64,000 nucleotides of DNA from Glycine soja (taxonomy: Eukaryota > Streptophyta > Magnoliopsida > Fabales > Fabaceae), in assembly GCF_004193775.1 (NCBI RefSeq), contig NC_041002.1, positions 17,231,535-17,295,534 on the forward strand, given 5' to 3'. Below the pieces are notes generated by a model. That model ran no database searches, was not told the origin of the DNA, and saw only the letters and a list, made by a program, of their open reading frames with translations. The position numbers and the translations under genes are program-made. Of this stretch, positions 55,842 through 64,000 are shown one piece after another (within the stretch, counting starts at the first letter, position 1; the number at the start of each line of letters is the position of its first letter).

Positions 55842-56634
55842 TGATCGAGACCGTACCCGAATCAAATAAACATGAAAATGCAGTAACTAGGAAGTGATCC
55901 TAGGTCGTTTCCCAACGAGCAGTGACAAGCCAAATGTTCATAATATACTTGCAGTAACAGTAACGATGGGGGGGGGGGGGGTTTGGTTGTTTGGTAATTA
56001 AAGAGCAGACAAATAAAATGGAATACGAAACTACTAATATTAAAAACGGGTTGTTTCCTCTGATTCAGAAGCCACTCTCTTATCCTGGGTTATGGAGAAT
56101 TCGTCCCTAACAGTCAACCACTTAATCCAACCTTATTTCAATTTACTAAGCGAAAATCAACTTAGGGTTTTCAATACGTGATTAGGCACCACATACACCA
56201 GTTAGCCCTTCGTCCATTAAGCATGAACGCAAGTTAGGCTCAGAGGCAATTAATCGAACACGAAGCGTGCACTGATTAATATTCACGAAATTGGGATAAC
56301 TGGTGAAGGGAAAACTGCCAGGAAACCACATTACAAACGAAACCTCAAAGAGAGTTGGGCTTCGTCCTCAAAAGGAAACAACACCAGAAAATCTAGCCTT
56401 CCATGGATTCAAACAGAAAACGCAAATGAAACATGAAGCAGAAACGTAAATGAACAAGAACGTAAATGAACAGAAACGTAAATGAAAGTAGAAGAAGAAG
56501 CAAGAATGAACTCGTAATTAGAAGTAGAAAACGGAAATTTGCATTAAGAACAAAAACTGTAACAAGGGCACAGAAAAACGTGAAAACCTAAAACCAAAGC
56601 TCTGAATAATGAAAATAGCATAGCAGAATAGAAT
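55842..56634 (-). repeat. 3' LTR remnant of the Athila-type element
   Basis: Matches 59992-60799 of the full LTR. Includes a G13 run (55968-55980) and acgtaaatgaaca short repeats (56445-56490). Confidence 0.88.
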
Positions 56635-59122
56635 AAAGATCAGTCATGTATTCATCAACAACATGGTCAATTATTTCAGCACGAAATACAGAAAGATCTT
56701 CAGATGGGTATTTCATAGCATCCAGAATATTAAAATGAACAGTTATATCACCAAACTCCATGGACAGTGTGCCTGCATAAACATCTATCTTAGTTCTAGC
56801 AGTTTTCATAAAGGGTCTGCCTAGAATGATGGGAACTGATCGTTGAGAAAATCCATCTTCCATATTCAAGATATAAAAATCAACAGGAAAAATCAGTTCA
56901 CCAACTCTAACTAAGACATCTTCTATGAAACCAACAGGATAGGCAACACTTCTATTAGCTAAATGAATTACCACATCAGTTGACTGCAAGGGACCTAGAG
57001 ATAGAGAATTAAAAATCGACAGAGGCATAACACTAACAGAGGCTCCTAAATCTAGCATGGCATTGTCAAACTTACTATTCCCTATAATACAAGGTATGCT
57101 GAATGTACCTGGATCTTTGCATTTTTCAGGAATTTGAGGAACAGATTTACCAATCAATGCGGAGACATTTCTGCCCATGCTAATTCGTTCACTTCCTTTA
57201 AGCTTCCGCTTATTAGTGCACAGCTCCTTCAAAAATTTGGCATATCTTGGAATTTGCTTTATTGCATCCAACAGAGGTATGTTTACCTCTACTTTTCTAA
57301 ACGTTTCCAAGATCTCTTTCTCTGCCTCTTCCATTTTTTTGTTGGAAACTGCTCTTGGAGGGAATGGAAGAGGGGGAATGTGCTGCTTCTGCAAATCAAA
57401 ATTACCTGTGGAAGAAGATTCACCTGCACAGAAATTGTTAGGTAGATTTTTGTCATCACCTTTTTCTGGAATAGAGTGAAGTTTGGCAGGTTCATTTGCA
57501 GATGAGGAAGGTGCTACGGGTTGAGGTCCTTGACACTGCTTTCCCGACCTCAATGAAATGGCACTGACATTTTTAGGGTTTTGGACAGCTTGAGAAGGCA
57601 GCTTGTCAGAATTCTGGGACTGTTGTTGATTCAATTGAGTAGCTAATTGTCCCATCTGATTGGTTAAGCTCTGAATGGAGGCTCTGGTCTCTTGCTGAAA
57701 CTGCATGTTCTGCATAGTCATTTGCCTCACAAGTTCTTCGAGGGAAGGTTGTGGAGGGGCCTCAACTGTTGGCTGTTTCTGGGGTTGTTGCTGTTGTTGG
57801 ATTAGTGGAGGAATGTATGGTCTGCTTGGGCCAGCAGCATTTTGGAAGGAAGGAGCAGGCTGCTGTTGTTGTTGCTGAGGGCTGGACCATCTGAGGTTAG
57901 GGTGATTCCTCCATCCAGGGTTGTATCTGTTGCTGGAAAGGTCATAATTGCTCTACTGTGGTTGATTTTGCTGCTGAGGTTGAGGAGGTCTATTGTAAAT
58001 ATTTGCAGCATAAGCTTCAGGCTGCTCAATTGCTCCAGGTTGCTGCATGGAAGGGCAAAGGTCTGTATGGTGGTCAGCAGAGGAGCACAAACCACAAACC
58101 CTTTCGACAGGTACAAATTTCTGATTCAAGGCCAGCTGGGTTACTAAGTTGACCAACGCATCCAGTTTGCCTTCAAGCTTCTTAGTTTCAGATGATGCAG
58201 ATGGGTTTGTAGCTACCTCATGCACTCCTCTAATGACTATGGCATCATTTCTTGTGCTAAACTGCTAGGAGTTGGAGGCCATCTTCTCAATTAAATTTCT
58301 GGCTTCAGCAGGAGTCATGTCTCCAAGGGCTCCACCACTGGCAGCATCTATCATACTTCTCTCCATATTACTGAGTCCTTCATAAAAATATTGGAGAAGA
58401 AGCTGTTCTGAAATCTGATGGTGGGGGCAACTGGCACATAGTTTCTTAAATCTCTCCCAGTACTCATACAGGTTCTCTCCACTGAGTTGTCTAATACCTG
58501 AGATATCCTTCCTGATGGCTGTGGTCCTGGAAGCAGGGAAAATTTTTTCTAAGAATACTCTCTTAAGGTCATCCCAGCTCGTGATGGACCTTGGAGCAAG
58601 GTAATACAGCCAGTCCTTTGCCACTCCCTCTAATGAATGAGGAAAAGCCTTCAGAAATATGTGATCCTCTTGGACATCTGGGGGTTTCATGGTGGAGCAG
58701 ACAATGTGAAATTCTTTCAAATGTTTGTGTGGGTCTTCACCTGCAAGGCCATGAAACTTTGGAAGCAAATGAATCAGTCCAGTCTTAAGAACATATGGGA
58801 CATCCTCATCAGGGTATTGGATGCACAAGCTTTCATAGGTGAAATCAGGTGCAGCCACTTCCCTTAGAGTCCTCTCACGAGGTGGAGGTTGTGCCATGTT
58901 CTCAGAATGTGCAAAATCAGAATGCTCAGAATTAGAATGCTCAAAATTATAATGCTCAAGATCAGGATGTTCAAAATCACCAATAACAGAATGCACAGAT
59001 TCACCAGTTATGGAATGCTCAGAATGATCAAAAGGTATAAAATGATGCCTAACTAATCTATGAAATGTCCTATCTATCTCAGGATCAAAGGGTTGTAAGT
59101 CAGATGAATTGCCTCTAGTCAT
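56588..59122 (-). pseudogene. gag-pro: Athila-type gag-protease with two amber stops, fused to LTR
   Basis: One frame from ATG (59120-59122) with TAG at 58265-58267 and at 57953-57955. Starts with an acidic tract of repeated EHS/EHP-type triplets (about residues 32-75), then capsid (LLPKFHGLAGEDPHKHLKEF, GVAKDWLYYLAP, GENLYEYWERFKKLCASCPH), a zinc knuckle CGLCSSADHHTDLC (about 58055-58100), a Gln-rich linker, and an aspartic protease with MLDLGASVSVMPL (about 57025-57060) and ILGRPFM. The reading runs on past residues EYMTDL into LTR sequence and stops at 56588, because pol is deleted. DLGAS is the usual Athila protease motif. Confidence 0.88.
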
Positions 59123-59973
59123 ACACTACATTTAGCATGCACACAACTAGTTGCCTTGTCATGTAAATAAAGGTGTAGGTTTGAACTACAGCTACCCTCA
59201 AATGATATCCAAATGACTTGAAATTTTGTGAGCAACCTTATAAAATGTAGAGAAGATAGCACAAAAAAAATTTCAGACAAAAATTCAAAGTCTAACTATG
59301 AAAGCTAAAATTGGTAGGTTAAGAAAAATAAGTGAATAAAACTTGAAAAATAAAAAAATTTTGACAGAATCGCTTTTTTTTGGACGATGGAGACCTCAGC
59401 CGGCCTACGGCAAGCTGCTACGGTGTAGGAAATTTTTTTCTACCCCAAATGCATATATAATAATTGCGATTCTGATAACCGGAGCAAAAGTTATGGCCGT
59501 TTGAAGTTTTGACAAACACAAAATTTGCTAGTTTTTTGGAACTTTAAAATCTGACCAAACTAAAGGCTCTAGCTATTTTTCCCACAAAATATGGATTAAA
59601 AGAAGTTACCACAAAAAAATTCAGCCAAAAATAACAACCCTAGCTACTAAAACAAAAAATCCCAATTAATTCAGCATGGGTGGTCGCTAAAATCCGTCTC
59701 TAGCTGATTTCTACTACTACTCTGTTTTTGCCGCAAGCTGATTTCTACTACTACTCTGTTTTCAAGCACAATCTTCACAGCAAAACACACAAGACTGAAA
59801 TAGGGGAAACGCTTAATGGGAAAACTGAAACAGAACACACATTAAACAAAATACCAGGACACTAAACAACACTAACACACATACTAACACAATACTAACA
59901 ATTAAACATAAAACACGAAAGGATTAAACACACAACACTAGCTATCTATTATGAACCTTTGGACACTGCTCCC
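59123..59973 (-). other. Leader (5' untranslated region) of the Athila-type element
   Basis: A/T-rich noncoding sequence between gag start and primer site, containing a duplicated gctgatttctactactactctgttttt (about 59700-59763). Confidence 0.75.
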
Positions 59974-59991
59974 CAGCAACGGCGCCAAATT
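59974..59991 (-). promoter_or_regulatory. Primer-binding site, tRNA-Asp type
   Basis: Minus strand reads TTTGGCGCCGTTGCTGGGG next to the LTR; TGGCGCCGTTGCCGGGG is the known Athila-lineage site for tRNA-Asp, with one mismatch here. Confidence 0.85.
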
Positions 59992-61154
59992 TGATCGAGG
60001 CCGTACCCGAATCAAATAAACATGAAAATGCAGTAACTAGGAAGTGATCCTAGGTCGTTTCCCAACGAGCAGTGACAAGCCAAATGTTCATAATATACTT
60101 GCAGTAACAGTAACGATGGGGGGGGGGGGGTTGGTTGTTTGGTAATTAAAGAGCAGACAAATAAAATGGAATACGAAACTACTAATATTAAAAACGGGTT
60201 GTTTCCTCTGATTCAGAAGCCACTCTCTTATCCTGGGTTATGGAGAATTCGTCCCTAACAGTCAACCACTTAATCCAACCCTATTTCAATTTACTAAGCG
60301 AAAATCAACTTAGGGTTTTCAATACGTGATTAGGCACCACATACACCAGTTAGCCCTTCGTCCATTAAGCATGAACGCAAGTTAGGCTCAGAGGCAATTA
60401 ATCGAACACGAAGCGTGCACTGATTAATATTCACGAAATTGGGATAACTGGTGAAGGGAAAACTGCCAGGAAACCACATTACAAACGAAACCTCAAAGAG
60501 AGTTGGGCTTCGTCCTCAAAAGGAAACAACACCAGAAAATCTAGCCTTCCATGGATTCAAACAGAAAACGCAAATGAAACATGAAGCAGAAACGTAAATG
60601 AACAAGAACGTAAATGAACAGAAACGTAAATGAACAGAAACGTAAATGAAAGTAGAAGAAGAAGTAAGAATGAACTCGTAATTAGAAGCAGAAAACGGAA
60701 ATTTGCATTAAGAACAAAAACTGTAACAAGGGCACAGAAAAACGTGAAAACCTAAAACCAAAGCTCTGAATAATGAAAATAGCATAGCAGAATAGAATGC
60801 CCAGCAGAATCCCAAGGCAGCTATTTAAAAAGAGTAACTCAGAGTCATTGGGCCCTATTACAATACTCTGGCCCAAAACGAAATAAACACTGAACAACAT
60901 AAAATAAAATTGCGAAATTTCCTAATTAGAAATTAACTAAGGTAAGCGCTGCTTTATTTGCCCTCTTCAAGTCCACAACCAAAATCTGGATTAAGCCCAA
61001 TGTTTCATTAATTCCTGAAATTAGATTAAAAACATCAAATTAGCTAAATGAGCCCAAATAATAAAACTGCCTAATTAATTGACAATTAAGACCAATCAAT
61101 AATTAAAATGGTGCAAAAAGGGTTTAGAAAATAGAAGAAAATGATGGCACATCA
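59992..61154 (-). repeat. 5' LTR of the Athila-type element
   Basis: 1163 bp, minus strand TGATGTGCCATC to GGCCTCGATCA. G12 run at about 60118-60130. Confidence 0.9.
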
Positions 61155-61480
61155 GTAAGAAATAAGGTCCAAGTATATCTAGAATAATCATCAACAATTA
61201 CTAATGCATAGTAACTTCCACCAAAACTCATGACTCTAGATGGTCCAAACAAATCCATGTGTAATAATTGCAATGGTAGAGTGGTAGAAAAAATATTTTT
61301 AGATTTAAAGGATACTTTTGTTTGTTTACCTTTTTGGCATGCATCACATAACTTATCTTTTTCAAATTTTAATCTAGGCAATCCAATAACTAGATCTTTT
61401 CAAATTAACCTATTTAGATGATCCATGTTAATATGAGCAATTCTCTTATGCCATAACCATGGATCACAGTCTTTACTTAA
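61155..61480 (-). CDS. pol: Copia pre-integrase and integrase zinc-finger region, unit 1
   Basis: Minus-strand continuation of the pol at 53460-55841 across the Athila insertion: [20 protein letters not shown] (61480-61421), then a TGA at about 61400, [20 protein letters not shown] and SFGGSYYALVIVDDYSRYTW with the first catalytic Asp. Upstream it is joined directly to an LTR fragment; gag, protease and the start of pol are absent. Confidence 0.8.
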
Positions 61481-62397
61481 ATAGCACAAGTTTTCAAGGT
61501 TTGGAAAACCAGAAAACTTCAGAAAGCTTTTGGTACAAAGAAGAAGAAGAAGTTCAAAGAGAGTCAAGGCTTGTAAAGGATTGATTGGAAAAGTAAAGTA
61601 TTCAAGATGATTGAAATGCAAAACAAAGCCTTGCTTTTATAGACTCTTCATGTCTGGTCAAGAAGACCATTTAGAAGAGTTATAACTTTTACAAAAACTT
61701 AAAACCAATTTGAAAAAGTCAAAAACCTTTTGAAGAGTTACATCTTTTGATTTATTCAGAAATAGTCACTGGTAATCGATTACCAAATTAGTGTAATCGA
61801 TTACACAAAGCTTTTAAGTGAAAGGATGTGACTCTTCACATTTGAATTTGAATTTCAACGTTCAAGGACACTAGTAATCGATTACCAAAACATTATAATC
61901 GATTACAGCCTTTTGAAAATAATTGGATCATTGTAAATTCAGTTTGAAAAATTTTTCAAACTCATTTTGCTATTGGTAATCGATTACAACAATATGGTAA
62001 TCGATTACCAGAGAGTAAAAACTCTTTGGTAAAAGGTTTTGTCAAAAATTCATGTGCTATTCAAAGTTTTGAAAAACTTTTTAATACGTATCTTGATTGA
62101 GTCTTTTCTTTATTCTTGAATCTTGAGTCTTGAATCTTGATCTTGATTCTTGAGATCTTGAACCTTGAATCTTGATTCTTGATTCTAGGCTTTCTTCTTG
62201 AGTCTTGAGTTCTTCTTGATTCTTTTCTTAAACTCTTGACTTGTTCTTGATTCACTTGAGATGTTCTTTGATTCACTTGAGTTGTTCTTTGATCTTTGAT
62301 CTTTTTGTTCATCACATTTGTCATCATCTTTTGTTGTCATCATTGTTATCATCAAAACACCTTTGAATCACATTCACCATGAAGCCTTGCTTCTACA
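61481..62397 (-). repeat. Sirevirus LTR fragment, unit 1 (outer end)
   Basis: 917 bp, nearly identical to 52111-53041, ending with TTCTACA at 62397. Joined at the same actttacttaa|atagcacaag junction. Directly to its right lies Athila protease sequence (ttttgggacgtcc), so this end marks insertion into a second Athila element. TATAAAAG on the minus strand at 61634-61641. Confidence 0.88.
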
Positions 62398-64000
62398 TTT
62401 TGGGACGTCCTTTCATGTTAACCGCCAATTGTGTAGTAGTCATGGGGAAAAGTAAATTAGAACTGAGTGTGGAGGATCAAAAAATTTCATTCGACTTATT
62501 TGAAGCAATGAAGCACTCAAGTGATCAGAAGTCCTATTTTGATGTGGAGAAGGTAGAACGGGAGATAAAATTAGCAGCTACAGCCATGGTACTGCAGTCT
62601 CCTTTGGAAAAAGCACTGAATAATCATGTAGAATGTCTGAACAAGGAGGAGGAAGATGAAGTGCAGGCTTGTATTGAAGAGTTAGATGGTGCAAAGGAAA
62701 ATTTTGTTAGACATACTGTGTTTGAAGAATTAAAGAACAATATACCAATAGAAAAACCCAAAGTGGAATTGAAGACTCTACCTGCACACATGAAGTATGT
62801 ATTCTTGGATGACAATGAAGCCAAACTAGTCATAATTAACAGCTTCTTGAAGAAGGCAAAAGAGGATCAGCTGGTGCAGATTTTGAAGAAGCACAAAGCA
62901 GCGATTGGATGGCACATCTCTGATTTGAAAGGGATCAGTCCATCTTACTACATGCACAATTAATATGGAAGCTGATTACAGGCTAGTGTGGCAGCCCTAG
63001 AGATGACTGAACCCAGTCATGAAAGAAAAGGTGCTCAGGGAAGTACTTAAATTGCTAGAAGCAGGACTCATTTATCCCATCTCACATAGTGTGTGGGTTA
63101 GCCCTGTGTAGGTTGTTCCCAAGAAGGGGGGCATGACAGTGATTAAAAATGAGAAAGATGAACTAATTTCCACAAGGACTGTCACCGGATGGAGAATGTT
63201 CATAGATTACAGGAAATTGCATGATGCTACTCGTAAAGACCATTATCTACTTCCCTCCATGGACCAGATGCTTGAAAGACTTGCAGGACAAGTATTTTAC
63301 TATTTTCTGGATGGGTACTCTGGCTATAATCAGATCGCAGTGGATCCAAAAGATCAGGAGAAGACAACTTTCACTTTCCCGTTTGGCGTGTTCGCTTATA
63401 GGCATATGCCTTTTGGTCTTTGTAATGCTCCGGCTATGTTTCAGAAGTGCTTGATGACAGTTTTTTCTGATATGGTGGAGAAATGTATTGAAGTTTTCAT
63501 GGATGATTTCTCTATCTTTGGTTAATCTTTTGATTGTTGTCTATCGAATTTGGAAAGAGTATTGCAAAGATGTGAAGAGTCTAATTTGATGCTTAATTGG
63601 GAGAAATGTCACTTTATGGTCCAAGAGGGCATAGTGTTGGGGCATAAAATTTTAGTGAGGGGGATTGAGGTGGACAAGGCAAAGATTGATGTCATTGAGA
63701 AACTCCCCCCTCCAATAATTGTCAAGATAGTGAGAAGCTTTTTAGGACACCCTGGGTTATACAGGCGATTCATAAAAGATTTCTCAAAAGTCGCCTAACC
63801 ACTCAATAATCTATTGAACAAGGACGTTGCGTTTGTGTTTAATGAAGAATGTGTAGAAGCATTTAATGATCTCAAAACCAGACTAGTATCTGCTCCTGTG
63901 ATCACAGCACCAGATTGGGGGCAAGAGTTTGAATTGATGTGTGATGCAAGTGACTATGCTGTAGGTGCTGTGCTTGGACAGAGTAAAGGCTAACTATGCC
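62398..64000 (+). pseudogene. pol: Athila-type protease end, reverse transcriptase and RNase H start (runs off window)
   Basis: Begins inside the protease (ILGRPFM, with the first residues supplied by the copia LTR), continues to 62963, then shifts frame. RT from about 62990: LREVLKLLEAGLIYPISHS, VPKKGG, GWRMFIDYRKLHDATRKDHY, FYYFLDGYSGYNQIAVDPKD, MPFGLCNAPAMFQ and catalytic FMDD at 63496-63507. TAA at 63523 and 63796 break the later part, which still shows SNLMLNWEKCHFMV, YRRFIKDFSKVA and, at the edge, the RNase H start LMCDASDYAVGAVLGQ. Decayed; a different copy from the Athila element at 55842. Confidence 0.9.

Larger units (their letters stand above)
55842..61154 (-). mobile_element. Athila-type Ty3/gypsy deletion derivative nested in copia integrase
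   Basis: 5313 bp flanked by GTAAG (55837-55841 and 61155-61159). Removing it joins the integrase halves. On the minus strand: 5' LTR (61154-59992), primer site, leader, gag-protease (59122-56588), then directly the terminal 793 bp of the 3' LTR (56634-55842). RT, RNase H, integrase, polypurine tract and the first ~370 bp of the 3' LTR are missing. By eye the shared LTR parts differ by about four substitutions, one 15-bp unit and a G-run length, so insertion is recent. Confidence 0.92.

Noticed and set aside
55968..55980. G-run as a G-quadruplex regulator
   Set aside because: A homopolymer in the LTR with length variation between copies (also 36848, 60118); no four-tract pattern to support more.

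Overview
This window is plant nuclear DNA and almost entirely layered transposable elements. I found no convincing host gene. The short palindromes seen throughout (GGTAATCGATTACC, GCTCGCC..GGCGAGC, CGCTAAGCG), the LTR types and the nesting suggest a legume, most likely Glycine (soybean), from pericentromeric heterochromatin. That assignment is inference from familiarity with such sequence.

Left part (1-28905): two Ty3/gypsy elements of the Tat/Ogre lineage. Element A (left end outside the window) keeps a broken gag, no visible pol, a hairpin minisatellite, a broken 3' ORF and a long repeat-rich 3' region that ends in a polypurine tract and the LTR at 9100-11227. Element B follows directly: ORF1, gag-protease, a 182-bp intron whose removal joins the reading frames exactly, RT-RNaseH-second RNaseH-integrase, a TATA-type internal promoter with its own 1.2-kb intron, ORF3, a tandem array of paired hairpins, a polypurine tract and the 3' LTR at 27277-28905. 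B's reading frames are broken only by in-frame stops, mostly TAG. A solo Sirevirus-type LTR with perfect target-site duplication (1758-2792) sits inside A.

Middle part (28906-43123): remnants of a LINE on the minus strand, split by a Cassandra-like TRIM cluster carrying 5S-rRNA-like sequence; a copia gag scrap; a 3' env-position ORF split by an LTR-like insertion; a solo LTR with perfect target-site duplication (36824-38516); and a CACTA (En/Spm) transposase pseudogene whose frame is interrupted by another solo LTR (41613-43056).

Right part (43124-64000): a non-autonomous Sirevirus with gag and env-like ORF but no pol (43124-48766); an unassigned 2.9-kb insertion; a minus-strand copia/Sirevirus pol with an 801-codon open frame, in a partial tandem multimer whose two LTR-integrase junctions are identical; a young Athila-type element with a 5-bp target-site duplication nested inside that integrase (55842-61154); and a second Athila-type pol on the plus strand running off the right edge.

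The most interesting patterns: (1) in three unrelated lineages the family-specific palindrome found in LTR sequence recurs upstream of the extra ORF at the 3' end of the element, as if an LTR-type promoter module had been duplicated for a second transcript; (2) those extra ORFs look like relatives of one another across Tat, Athila-like and Sirevirus elements; (3) the tandem arrays are chains of hairpins whose stems show compensatory base changes.
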